Positions 35,382 to 43,498 of a stretch of 64,000 bases of DNA are shown piece by piece. The notes beneath the pieces are model-generated. The model did no database searches. It had not been told where the DNA came from and saw only the letters and a program-made list of their open reading frames with translations. The DNA is from TMP-86 sp964247385 (GTDB lineage Bacteria; Pseudomonadota; Gammaproteobacteria; Steroidobacterales; Steroidobacteraceae), in assembly GCA_964247385.1 (NCBI GenBank), contig CAXTUB010000016.1, positions 1 to 64,000 on the forward strand, written 5' to 3'. Position 1 is the first letter of the stretch. Every line of letters starts with the position of its first letter. The translations under genes were made by a program, and so were the position numbers.

Positions 35382-37160
35382 ATGAGCGGCGCAGAATTAT
35401 TGGTTCAAGTTCTGGCCGATGAGGGCGTCAGCACCATCTTCGGCTACAGCGGCGGCGCCATTCTGCCGATTTACGACGCGGTGTTCCGCTACAACGAGCG
35501 GCATGGCGGCGCCATGCCGCTGATCGTCCCGGCGAACGAGCAAGGCGCGGGGTTCATGGCGGCGGGCTACGCCCGTGCTAGCGGCAAGGTGGGCGTCGCC
35601 CTCGTCACCTCAGGGCCGGGCGCCACCAACATGGTCACGCCGGTGCGCGATTGCATGGCGGACTCGGTTCCCATCGTCGTCGTGTGCGGTCAAGTGCCCA
35701 CCAGTGCGATCGGCACGGATGCCTTTCAAGAAGCACCGGTCCCCTCCCTGATGGGGGCCGTGGCGAAGCATGTGTTCTTGATTACTGACCCGGCCAAGCT
35801 CGAAGCGACGGTGCGCACTGCATTCGAGATTGCGCGCACCGGACGCCCGGGGCCGGTGGTGCTGGATGTGCCGAAAGACATTCAGAATTGGCAAGGCGTG
35901 TTTCACGGCTCCGGCCGCTTGCCCGTCGCGGGATTTCGCCAGCGCATGAGCCAGCTCGAATCGAGCTCGTTGACGCCGCTTCAATGCGCGAGTTTTTTTG
36001 AGCAGCTTCATGCCGCACAACGGCCGCTCATTTATGCCGGCGGCGGCGTCATCGCGGGCGATGCCACGTCCGCGCTGCGAAATTTCGCGCATCGCTTCAA
36101 AATTCCCGTCGTGACCACGCTCATGGGATTGGGCGGCATCGACACGCAAGACGAGTTGTCGTTGGGAATGCTCGGCATGCATGGCGCCGCGTATGCGAAC
36201 TACGCGGTCGAGGACTGCGATTTTCTGATCGCGCTCGGCGCGCGTTTCGATGATCGAGTGGCGGGAAAGCCGGCTCGCTTTGCGCCCAAGGCCAAATTCA
36301 TCGCGCACATCGACATCGATGCTTCTGAGATCAATAAAGTGAAGCGTGTGCAGTGGGACTATGTGGGCAAGCTGGCCGAGGCCCTGCGCGCTCTCACCGA
36401 GCATGCCGACCGAGCCGGTTTTCAAATCGACACGGGCGCATGGCGTTTGCATTGCACCGGGCTCAAGCGCGCACATGCCATGAACTACGATCGCGCCAGC
36501 GAAGCCATCCAACCTCACTACGTCATCGAGCAAATCAATCGGCTGACGCGGGGCGAGGCCATCATTTCCACGGGAGTGGGGCAGCACCAGATGTGGGCTG
36601 CACAATACTTCGACTTCAAGAATCCGCGCCAGTGGCTCACCTCCGGCAGCATGGGCACCATGGGTTTCGGCCTTCCCGCCGCGGTCGGCGCGCAGTTCGC
36701 CGAGCCCGGCCGGTTGGTCATCGACATCGACGGGGATGCCAGCGTCCGCATGAATCTGGGCGAGCTGGAGACGGTCACTACATATGACTTGCCCATCAAG
36801 GTCGTCGTGCTCAATAACTTCGGTGATGGCATGGTGAAGCAGTGGCAGAAGCTGTTCTTCAAGGGCCGCCTGAGTGGGAGCGACAAGAGTCTGCATAAGA
36901 AAGACTTCATCAAGACGGCGCTCGCTGACGGGTTTGACTATGCGGTGCGGCTGGAACGCAAGAGCGATGTCGAGCGGGTCATCGGTGAGTTCATCCGTTT
37001 CAACGGGCCCGCGTTTCTTGAGGTCCTGATCGATCCTGATGCGGGTGTGTACCCCATGGTCGGACCGGGACAATCCTATGATGAAATGATCACCGGCGAT
37101 TTCATCGCCTCGCGCCGTCACGTGACGCCGAAGCCGCCGGGCGCCTCGGAAATGTTTTAG
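35382..37160 (+). CDS. ilvB: Acetolactate synthase large (catalytic) subunit
   Basis: 592 aa from the ATG at 35382 (GTG at 35325 would add 19 residues). Condenses two pyruvate, or pyruvate and 2-ketobutyrate, in branched-chain amino acid synthesis. The catalytic Glu lies in IVPANEQGAGFMAAGYAR; FAD-contact region is LGARFDDRVAGKPARFAP. The ThDP/Mg motif, usually GDG-x-NN, here reads IDIDGDASVRMNLGELE...VVVLNN, with Ala for the second Gly. The C-terminal IDPDAGVYPMVGPG is standard. Divergent from ilvH with 93 bases between starts, so the two subunits need separate promoters. Confidence 0.93.
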   Translation: MSGAELLVQVLADEGVSTIFGYSGGAILPIYDAVFRYNERHGGAMPLIVPANEQGAGFMAAGYARASGKVGVALVTSGPGATNMVTPVRDCMADSVPIVVVCGQVPTSAIGTDAFQEAPVPSLMGAVAKHVFLITDPAKLEATVRTAFEIARTGRPGPVVLDVPKDIQNWQGVFHGSGRLPVAGFRQRMSQLESSSLTPLQCASFFEQLHAAQRPLIYAGGGVIAGDATSALRNFAHRFKIPVVTTLMGLGGIDTQDELSLGMLGMHGAAYANYAVEDCDFLIALGARFDDRVAGKPARFAPKAKFIAHIDIDASEINKVKRVQWDYVGKLAEALRALTEHADRAGFQIDTGAWRLHCTGLKRAHAMNYDRASEAIQPHYVIEQINRLTRGEAIISTGVGQHQMWAAQYFDFKNPRQWLTSGSMGTMGFGLPAAVGAQFAEPGRLVIDIDGDASVRMNLGELETVTTYDLPIKVVVLNNFGDGMVKQWQKLFFKGRLSGSDKSLHKKDFIKTALADGFDYAVRLERKSDVERVIGEFIRFNGPAFLEVLIDPDAGVYPMVGPGQSYDEMITGDFIASRRHVTPKPPGASEMF

Positions 37161-37193
37161 TGCCGTGCACGCGCGGTCTTCGCGAGGGACGGC

Positions 37194-37585
37194 ATGCACA
37201 AGAGTAGATTGGCGGGCTTCATGATCGATTGTCAGGATGGGATCGATTCTCAGAAAGGGCAGTTAGGGGCCGCAGCCGACTTCTGGGGAGCCGCGCTGGG
37301 CATGCGCATCAATTCTGCGGGCGACGAGCAGCCCGACAAGTACGTCAAGCTCGAAAATAGCCGAGGACTGGCCATCGAGGTGCAACGCGTCGCGCATCCG
37401 AGCCGCGTGCATCTCGACATCGAGACCGCATCGAGGCGGAAGTGCAGCGGCTGGAAGCGCTGGGCGCGGTACGCATTGAAGCCGTGCGCACCTGGGTCAT
37501 CATGCAGGCACCCACCGGTCATCGATTTTGTGTGATCCGCGCGGCAAGCGCTGATTTTACCGCCGAGGCGAGTTGTTGGATATAA
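37194..37585 (+). pseudogene. VOC-family protein, broken by a frameshift
   Basis: The first frame gives a VOC-like N-terminal part (LAGFMIDCQD, AAADFWGAALGMRI, AIEVQRVAHPSRVHLDIET) up to about 37427. From there similarity continues in another frame, RIEAEVQRLEALGAVRIEAVRTWV and QAPTGHRFCVIRAA, ending at the stop at 37583-37585. Read together these make one intact ~130-residue VOC protein, so a small deletion (or a sequencing error) near 37425-37430 has shifted the frame. As written, the first frame ends at 37535 with an unrelated tail. Original reaction unknown. Confidence 0.8.
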
Positions 37586-37605
37586 GCATCAACTTGTGTT
37601 CCAAA

Positions 37606-37633
37606 TTGGCGACAGTTTTTTACATAGTATGAA
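37606..37633 (+). promoter_or_regulatory. Sigma-70-like promoter of the candidate small RNA
   Basis: TTGGCG (37606-37611) and TATGAA (37628-37633) are separated by 16 bases and sit in a locally AT-rich stretch right after the VOC pseudogene. Each hexamer matches four of six consensus positions. Predicted transcription start is near 37640. No coding sequence follows, which points to a non-coding transcript. Confidence 0.45.
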
Positions 37634-37639
37634 TTTTGC

Positions 37640-37865
37640 TTAAATGTCAGGGCTGAACGGTAGAACTCCTCTTTGTTTCTGATAGCCTCGGTTCCAGAGG
37701 AGCGTTGCGCGAAAAACACATGGGAGTTCGCGGCGACTCAGTTTGCTGACAGAAGGTTGAGCCTGGCGCCAGTCGCCAGAGCATCGTCTCGTCGTTGGAC
37801 GTGGTTGGCTTCGACCATCCACCTGTTCCACTGCCGCCTCGGGCCTACCCGGGGCTTTCTTTTTT
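37640..37865 (+). ncRNA. Candidate structured small RNA
   Basis: About 226 bases without a credible protein, between a promoter-like element and an intrinsic terminator. Three hairpins can be read in order: CTCCTCT (37666-37672) with AGAGGAG (37696-37702); CTGGCG (37763-37768) with CGCCAG (37774-37779); GTGGTTGG (37802-37809) with CCATCCAC (37816-37823, one T-T mismatch, loop CTTCGA). The terminator hairpin follows at once. It does not match 6S RNA, tmRNA or RNase P by eye. The rest of the 377-base gap to cysK (37866-37962) shows nothing else. Short frames inside (e.g. 37673-37867) have no recognisable content. Confidence 0.5.
37837..37865 (+). terminator. Intrinsic terminator of the candidate small RNA
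   Basis: GCCTCGGG (37837-37844) pairs with CCCGGGGC (37849-37856), one G-T wobble, loop CCTA, followed by TTTCTTTTT. Eight GC-rich base pairs plus a U tract on the plus strand only make this a standard Rho-independent terminator. Confidence 0.8.
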
Positions 37866-37962
37866 AATCCGGGCACGTTTTGAAGCGGGCAAGTCTTGAG
37901 GCAAGCCAATTTGAATTCAGCCCTGCCGTGCCTTTCGCGCGGCCAACGAGGCGTCGCCTGAG

Positions 37963-38985
37963 GTGCGCGTGACGAGAGACGTCTCAAATCCTGAAAGCCG
38001 CTCGCGCGGCGCGGTGGAGGGCTTTGTCGGCGCAATCGGCAACACGCCGCTGATCCGCCTGCGCGGCGTGAGCGAAGAAACCGGGTGCGAGATTCTCGGC
38101 AAGGCGGAATTCATGAATCCCGGCGGCTCGGTGAAAGATCGAGCAGCGCGCTGGATCGTGCTCGACGCCGAGAAGCGCGGGGCGTTGCGCCCGGGCGGCA
38201 CCGTCGTCGAAGGCACCGCCGGCAATACCGGCATCGGCATCGCGCACGTTTGCAATGCTCGTGGTTACCGTTGCGTCATCGTCATGCCTGACAATCAAGC
38301 GGCGGAGAAATATCAAATCATCGAAGCGCTCGGCGCGGAGCTGAAAAAAGTGCCGCCCGTTCCGTACAGCAATCCCAACCAGTACCAAAAGGTGGCCCAG
38401 CGTCTTGCGGCCGAAATGCCCAATGCGCTATGGGCAAATCAATTCGACAACACGGCGAACCGCGACGCGCATTTCGAAAGCACAGGCCCGGAGATTTGGC
38501 GTGACACGCACGGTACGGTGGATGCATTCGTCGCGGCGACCGGTACGGGCGGAACTCTGGCGGGGGTGGCGCGCTATCTCAAACAGCAGCGCGCGGACGT
38601 TCGCATCGTGTTGGTGGACCCGCCGGGGAGCTCGCTGTTCCATTACTTCAAGCACGGCGAGATGAAATCCGAAGGCACCTCGATCACCGAAGGCATTGGT
38701 ACTGGCCGCATGACTGCGAATCTCGAAGGCACGCCGATCGACGAGGCGCTGCATATTGCGGATGCCGACACGATTCGCATGCTCTATCGGTTGCTGCGCG
38801 AGGAGGGCCTGCTGCTCGGCAGTACCTCGGGCATCAATGTGGCGGCAGCGGTGGAGATGGCGAGGCGGTTGGGGCCGGGCCATACCATCGTCACGGTGCT
38901 GTGCGACAGCGGCGCCAAATATCAATCCCGGCTGTACAACAGATCCTGGCTGGCGGAGAAACAGCTGCTCGAGTTTGCCGCCTGA
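37963..38985 (+). CDS. Cysteine synthase (O-acetylserine sulfhydrylase)
   Basis: 340 aa PLP enzyme. Forms cysteine from O-acetylserine and sulfide. The PLP lysine is in MNPGGSVKDRAA, the phosphate cradle in ATGTGGTLAGVARYL, and the asparagine loop in EGTAGNTGIGIAH. Starts at GTG 37963; GTG 37969 is equally possible and has TGAGG seven bases upstream. The long C-terminal third (residues ~240-310, EGIGTGRMTANLEG) resembles the CysK branch found with sulfur genes and the CBS family; I leave the symbol open. Its stop abuts the cysG stop on the opposite strand with no gap. Confidence 0.92.
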   Translation: MRVTRDVSNPESRSRGAVEGFVGAIGNTPLIRLRGVSEETGCEILGKAEFMNPGGSVKDRAARWIVLDAEKRGALRPGGTVVEGTAGNTGIGIAHVCNARGYRCVIVMPDNQAAEKYQIIEALGAELKKVPPVPYSNPNQYQKVAQRLAAEMPNALWANQFDNTANRDAHFESTGPEIWRDTHGTVDAFVAATGTGGTLAGVARYLKQQRADVRIVLVDPPGSSLFHYFKHGEMKSEGTSITEGIGTGRMTANLEGTPIDEALHIADADTIRMLYRLLREEGLLLGSTSGINVAAAVEMARRLGPGHTIVTVLCDSGAKYQSRLYNRSWLAEKQLLEFAA

Positions 38986-40401
38986 TCAAGCTCTCCGCTC
39001 GAAGGCATTTTCCGCGGCGGGTTTGAACCACGCGAGCTCCGCCGCAAGCGCCGCGGTGTCGCCGACGATCAATGTCGCCGGCGAACGGAGCTGAGCCCGC
39101 GCAGCATCGTCCGCGAGGCGAAGCAACTCGGAGATCAGCACGCGCTGCGTCTCATCGGTGGCGCGCGCAATCAAGGCTGCGGGCCGCGTCGGCGGCGCGC
39201 CGTGCGCCATCAACTGAGCGGCGATCTGCGCAATGCGTGCGAGCGGCATGTAGAACACGATGGTCTGGCCTTCGCCCGCGAGCGCTCTCCAATCCGGCTC
39301 GTGTCCCGCGCGATCTTCGTGCCCGGTGACAAAAGTGACCGCATGGGAGTGATCGCGATGCGTGAGCGGAATGCCGGCATAGGCGGCCGCGCCGAGCGCA
39401 GCCGTCACGCCGGGAACCACCGAAAAGGCAATGCCGGCGGCGCGCAACGCCTGCAGCTCTTCGCCGCCACGGCCGAAAATGAAGGGATCACCGCCCTTGA
39501 GCCGCACGACCCGCCGCCCGAGCCGCGCGTGCTCGATCATCAGCGCGTTGATTTGATCTTGCTCGGTGCGCGGTCCGCGCGCCTCCTTACCGACGCAAAT
39601 CAGAATGGCATCTCGCCGCGCGCGTTCGAGCACCGCAGCGGACACCAATCGATCGTGCAAAATCACATCGGCGTCCTGCAAGGCGCGCAATGCCTTCAAC
39701 GTCAAAAGCTCCGGATCGCCCGGCCCGGCGCCCACCAGCACCACCTCACCCTCCGGCGGCGCGGCGGCGCTGCGCACGGCGAGGAGTTGACGCGCAGTCC
39801 GCTCGGCTCCCTGCCGATCGCCTGATAAGAATCGAGCGCCGGCGTTTCCATCGAGAATGTTCTCGAAGTAGCGCCGCCTTTCGCCAAGATCCCGCAACCG
39901 CTCGAGCGCGGCGCTGCGTAATTCACGGAGCCACAGGGCAAGCTCACCGATGCGCGCGGGCAGCCACGCTTCCAAGCGCTCGCGCAACCTGCGCGCCAAT
40001 ACCGGCGAGGCGCCCGCGGTGCTGATCGCAATCAGCACGGGGTCGCGGTCCACGAGCGCAGGCACGATGAAGCGAGAATGCTCGAGGTCGTCCACCACAT
40101 TGATCGGAATGCGTCGCGCCTCGGCGAGGTTGGCGATCCATCGATTTACCGCGCGTTTCTGTGTCGCGGCGAACGCCATGCGAACGCCGTCGAGATCGGC
40201 CGGCTCGAATTCACGCACGCTGACTTCGAAAGCTCCGAGCCGCGCGCGCGTTTCGATCTCGGCAAGCACCGTTTTGGCGACGACGTGAACGAGCGCGCCG
40301 CATTTCTCGAGCAGTTGAATTTTGCGCAGCGCGACCTCGCCGCCGCCGACGACGAGCACCCGGCTATTGCGCAAATCGAAGAATGCGGGAAAGTGCCTCA
40401 C
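38986..40401 (-). CDS. cysG: Siroheme synthase (multifunctional CysG)
   Basis: 471 aa fusion. Residues 1-~210 are the precorrin-2 dehydrogenase/sirohydrochlorin ferrochelatase part (RVLVVGGGEVALRKIQLLEKCGALVHVVA NAD site; INVVDDLEHSRFIVPA). Residues ~215-471 are the uroporphyrinogen-III C-methyltransferase (LVGAGPGDPELLTLKALRAL, RLKGGDPFIFGRGGEE, VVPGVTAALGAAAYAGIPLTHR). It makes siroheme from uroporphyrinogen III, the cofactor needed by the sulfite reductase encoded 6 kb away. Same strand and 22 bases downstream of cysH, likely one transcript. Confidence 0.96.
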   Translation of the reverse strand: MRHFPAFFDLRNSRVLVVGGGEVALRKIQLLEKCGALVHVVAKTVLAEIETRARLGAFEVSVREFEPADLDGVRMAFAATQKRAVNRWIANLAEARRIPINVVDDLEHSRFIVPALVDRDPVLIAISTAGASPVLARRLRERLEAWLPARIGELALWLRELRSAALERLRDLGERRRYFENILDGNAGARFLSGDRQGAERTARQLLAVRSAAAPPEGEVVLVGAGPGDPELLTLKALRALQDADVILHDRLVSAAVLERARRDAILICVGKEARGPRTEQDQINALMIEHARLGRRVVRLKGGDPFIFGRGGEELQALRAAGIAFSVVPGVTAALGAAAYAGIPLTHRDHSHAVTFVTGHEDRAGHEPDWRALAGEGQTIVFYMPLARIAQIAAQLMAHGAPPTRPAALIARATDETQRVLISELLRLADDAARAQLRSPATLIVGDTAALAAELAWFKPAAENAFERRA

Positions 40402-40423
40402 GCGCTCTCCGGTGAACGATGCG

Positions 40424-41173
40424 TCAGTTGGCTCCGGTCGCAGCCAGCTCGGCGACGCGCCGGCGCGGATGCAGGCCGCACTCGCGCGAGTCGGAGCGCT
40501 CCCACCACCAACGGCCCGAGCGTGCGTCCTCGCCCGCGGCGACCGCGCGCGTGCACGGCGCGCAGCCGATGCTTGGAAAGCCGGAGTCGTGCAGCGTGTT
40601 GTACGGCAGGCGCTTCTTGCGGATGTAATTCCACACGTCGTCCTCGCTCCAATCGAGCAAGGGGCTGATTTTATAAAGTCCGTATTCCCGATCCCACTCC
40701 ACAGGCGATGCCAGCGCGCGGCTCGCGGACTGCCCGCGGCGAATGCCCGTCACCCAAGCGGATTGACCTTCGATGCCGCGCTTGAACGGCTCGATCTTGC
40801 GCGTTGCACAGCAGCTACGGCGCTGCTCGGACCCGTTGCGAAAGCCGTTGATGCCGTTCCTGGCCACCCAATCTTCGACGCCATCACGCGCCGGATACAA
40901 CAGTTTGAGGTTCCGGCCATAACGCCGTTCCAGGCGGTCGATGAGATCGTAGGTCTCGGGAAACAGCCTGCCCGTGTCCACGCTGAACATGTCGATCTCT
41001 GGCACTTGCTCCCAAATCAAATCGGTGAGCACCATGGATTCCGCGCCCAGGCTGTTGGCATACGTGACCTTGCCGAACTCAGCCACGCCCGAGCGCAGCT
41101 GCTGCACGGTCTGATCGGCTTTGGAACGCAGGTCTTCGGGTAAATCGGACACGGGAGTTTTCGCCTTTGCCAT
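40424..41173 (-). CDS. cysH: Adenylylsulfate (APS) reductase, [4Fe-4S] type
   Basis: 249 aa. Reduces activated sulfate to sulfite with thioredoxin or glutathione. The [4Fe-4S] ligands of the APS-specific type are present as SCCATRK and GCAPCTRA, so APS rather than PAPS is the expected substrate and no APS kinase is needed. The redox Cys is in RECGLH after the conserved RWWWE. Substrate region: LTDLIWEQVPEIDMFSVDTGRLFPETY. Divergent from cysB with 76 bases between, which suits CysB control. Confidence 0.95.
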   Translation of the reverse strand: MAKAKTPVSDLPEDLRSKADQTVQQLRSGVAEFGKVTYANSLGAESMVLTDLIWEQVPEIDMFSVDTGRLFPETYDLIDRLERRYGRNLKLLYPARDGVEDWVARNGINGFRNGSEQRRSCCATRKIEPFKRGIEGQSAWVTGIRRGQSASRALASPVEWDREYGLYKISPLLDWSEDDVWNYIRKKRLPYNTLHDSGFPSIGCAPCTRAVAAGEDARSGRWWWERSDSRECGLHPRRRVAELAATGAN

Positions 41174-41181
41174 GCACTGGC

Positions 41182-41209
41182 ACTATAGGGATGCGATTAG
41201 CGGCTACAA
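41182..41209 (-). promoter_or_regulatory. Candidate cysH promoter
   Basis: On the minus strand, TTGTAG (41209-41204) and TATAGT (41187-41182) are 16 bases apart; the -10 matches five of six consensus bases. Transcription would begin close to 41175, leaving almost no leader before the cysH ATG at 41173, so either the message is leaderless or the true promoter is elsewhere. A (CAAA)3 tract at 41207-41218 overlaps the -35, in the region where CysB would be expected to bind. Confidence 0.35.
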
Positions 41210-41249
41210 ACAAACAAACGCTTATGTACTCATACGATTTGGATATGGA

Positions 41250-42266
41250 ATGAAGTTGCAACAATTGCGCTATCTCGTGTCGGTCCACGAGAACGGTTTG
41301 AACATCACGGCCGCGGCGCGTCAACTTCACACGTCACAGCCCGGCGTCAGCCGCCAGCTCAAAATGCTGGAAGAAGAACTGGGATTTCAACTATTCGAGC
41401 GCGAGGGCCGCGCCTTGACGCGGACCACGCCGGCCGGCGAGGACATCATCGCCCGTGCGGCCAGCATCTTGCGCGAAATGCAGAACATCAAGCGTACCTC
41501 GGCGGAGCTGCGCAAGGCAGACGGGGGCACGCTGTCCATTGCCACCACGCACACGCAGGCACGCTACATCCTGCCCGAGGTCATTCGAGAGTTTCGGCAA
41601 AAATATCCGAAGGTGCGCCTTCATCTGCATCAGGGCACCTCCGAGCAAATCGCCGAGATGGTGAGCAAAGACCGTGTGGACTTCGCCATCGCCACGGGCT
41701 CCGAGGAGCTGTTCGCGCATCTCGTGCGCTTGCCGGTGTATCGGTGGCGCCGCTCGGTCGTGGTGCCGCACGACCACCCGCTCGTGCATGCGGGCAAGCT
41801 CACGCTGCGCAAGCTCGCCGAATATCCCATCGTGACTTATGTGTTCAGCTTTTCGGGCCGCTCATCTCTTCAGGCGATGTTCGACAAAGCCGGCTTGCCG
41901 CTCGACGTGGCGCTGACCGCCCGCGACTCCGACGTCATCAAGACGTATGTGAGGCTTGGCCTCGGCGTGGGCATCATTGCAAGCGTTGCCATCGATGCGC
42001 AAGCCGATGCCGATCTGACGGTGCTGGACGCCGCCCACTTGTTCGAGCCGCACAGCACGTGGATTGGGTTCCGCCGCGGCACGCTGTTGCGCGCCTACAT
42101 GTACGAGTTCATCGAGCTGTTGGCGCCGCACTTGCCGCGGCGCATGGTGCGCGAGACCGAAAAACTGGATACGCAAGAGGCAGTGGATGAGGCGTTTTCG
42201 GACATCGAGGTGCCGTTAAGAGGCGGTGCGGTGGCCCGCGGTGCGGCATATGCTCGAAACGCATAA
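41250..42266 (+). CDS. cysB: CysB-like LysR-family regulator of sulfur assimilation
   Basis: 338 aa. N-terminal winged helix: MKLQQLRYLVSVHENGLNITAAARQLHTSQPGVSRQLKMLE, essentially the CysB/Cbl pattern. The effector domain has TTHTQARYILPEVIREFRQKYP and the ligand-contact GTSEQIAEMV, both CysB marks. It is expected to activate cys genes when sulfur is limiting, with N-acetylserine or O-acetylserine as inducer. Start chosen at MKLQQL; the frame is open upstream to 41121 but that part lies in cysH. Placed between cysH and the sulfate transporter, both probable targets. Confidence 0.93.
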   Translation: MKLQQLRYLVSVHENGLNITAAARQLHTSQPGVSRQLKMLEEELGFQLFEREGRALTRTTPAGEDIIARAASILREMQNIKRTSAELRKADGGTLSIATTHTQARYILPEVIREFRQKYPKVRLHLHQGTSEQIAEMVSKDRVDFAIATGSEELFAHLVRLPVYRWRRSVVVPHDHPLVHAGKLTLRKLAEYPIVTYVFSFSGRSSLQAMFDKAGLPLDVALTARDSDVIKTYVRLGLGVGIIASVAIDAQADADLTVLDAAHLFEPHSTWIGFRRGTLLRAYMYEFIELLAPHLPRRMVRETEKLDTQEAVDEAFSDIEVPLRGGAVARGAAYARNA

Positions 42267-42339
42267 TGAAAGGCCGCGATGTTCGTTCCCGTCGAGCCGC
42301 GGTTTGCCTAACGTGCGAAGCTTTGCGCTGGGAAGCCAT

Positions 42340-43371
42340 ATGAAGAATGCGTCTGCGGTTTGGGGAAGAGCGGTGCGAGGGGTGTGCGCCGCACTGGGCT
42401 GGTTGGCTCTGATGAGCCTCACGGTGCCGAGTCATGCCGCCGACATCACTCTGTTGAATGTGTCGTACGATCCGACGCGCGAGCTCTACGATTCGTTCAA
42501 CAAGGCATTTTCAGCGCACTGGAAGCAGCAAACGGGCGATTCCGTCACCATCAACCAAAGCCATGGAGGATCGGGAAAGCAAGCGCGTTCGGTAATCGAG
42601 GGGCTGCAGGCCGACGTCGTCACGTTGGCGCTGGGCTACGATGTCGATGCGTTGTCGCAGCAAGCGCATCTATTGCCCTCTAATTGGCAATCGCGGCTGC
42701 CGAACAACAGCTCGCCTTATACCTCCACCATTGTGTTCCTGGTGCGAACCGGCAATCCGAAGAACATCAAGGATTGGGGCGATCTGATCAAGCCGGGCGT
42801 GTCCGTGATCACGCCCAATCCGAAGACCTCGGGCGGCGCCCGCTGGAATTACCTGGCCGCATGGGCCTGGGCGCTCAAGAAGCAAGGCAGTGACGCGAGC
42901 GCGCAGGCCTTCGTGCAAAAGCTCTACAAGAACGTGCCGGTGCTCGACACGGGCGCGCGCGGCTCGACGGTCACGTTCGTCGAGCGAGGCATCGGCGATG
43001 TTTTGCTCGCGTGGGAGAACGAGGCGTTCCTGGCCACGCGTGAGCTGGGCCCGGGCAAGGTGCAAATCGTCGTGCCTTCGCTCAGCATTCTGGCCGAGCC
43101 GCCCGTGAGCGTGGTCGATAAAGTGGTGGACAAGCGCGGCACGCGCAAAGTGGCGGAAGCGTATTTGCGTTATTTGTATTCGCCTGAAGGGCAGGAAATC
43201 ATCGCCAAGAACTTTTACCGCCCGCGCGATCCGGCCGTCGCCGCGAAGTATGCCGCGCAATTCCCGCGCTTGCCGTTGGTCACCGTGGGTGAAGTCTTCG
43301 GCGGCTGGACCAAGGCGCAGGCCACGCATTTTGCAGATGGCGGGACATTCGATAAGATTTACGCCCACTAG
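42340..43371 (+). CDS. sbp: Periplasmic sulfate-binding protein
   Basis: 343 aa with a signal peptide ending SHAAD. Delivers sulfate (or thiosulfate) to CysTWA. Family pattern: LLNVSYDPTRELYDSFNKAFSAHW, NQSHGGSGKQARSVIEGLQADVVTLAL, NPKTSGGARWNYLAAWAWA, RGIGDVLLAWENEA. These include the backbone loops that bind the sulfate dianion. Start at MKNASAV, with GGGAAG upstream; the earlier in-frame ATG at 42226 overlaps cysB. A stable hairpin separates it from cysT. Confidence 0.96.
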   Translation: MKNASAVWGRAVRGVCAALGWLALMSLTVPSHAADITLLNVSYDPTRELYDSFNKAFSAHWKQQTGDSVTINQSHGGSGKQARSVIEGLQADVVTLALGYDVDALSQQAHLLPSNWQSRLPNNSSPYTSTIVFLVRTGNPKNIKDWGDLIKPGVSVITPNPKTSGGARWNYLAAWAWALKKQGSDASAQAFVQKLYKNVPVLDTGARGSTVTFVERGIGDVLLAWENEAFLATRELGPGKVQIVVPSLSILAEPPVSVVDKVVDKRGTRKVAEAYLRYLYSPEGQEIIAKNFYRPRDPAVAAKYAAQFPRLPLVTVGEVFGGWTKAQATHFADGGTFDKIYAH

Positions 43372-43440
43372 CGATCCATTGACCAGCGATACGATTCGGG
43401 CCATTAGCGTGCGTCTGCGCAGCTTCCGCGAAGCTTGAGC

Positions 43441-43463
43441 CAAGCGCCTCGCGGAGGCGCTTG
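43441..43463 (+). other. Intercistronic hairpin between sbp and cysT
   Basis: CAAGCGCCTC (43441-43450) and GAGGCGCTTG (43454-43463) are perfect inverse complements around the loop GCG: ten base pairs. No U tract follows, so it is not a terminator. Hairpins of this kind after a binding-protein gene often protect the upstream message from 3' decay or give partial attenuation, which would raise Sbp over the permease subunits. Function here is inferred from position. Confidence 0.55.
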
Positions 43464-43498
43464 CAATCCGTTCGCTTCACCTCTCACGGCGGGTTTGC

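Noticed and set aside
35610..37199. 529-codon frame antisense to ilvB
   Set aside because: Shadow of a clear acetolactate synthase; composition dominated by His, Arg and Gln.
37519..38035. Short minus-strand frames over the VOC pseudogene/sRNA interval
   Set aside because: Basic, low-similarity sequences; the interval is better explained by a promoter, hairpins and terminator on the plus strand.
41207..41218. (CAAA)3 tract upstream of cysB as a phase-variation repeat
   Set aside because: Only three units and outside coding sequence; too short to slip often.
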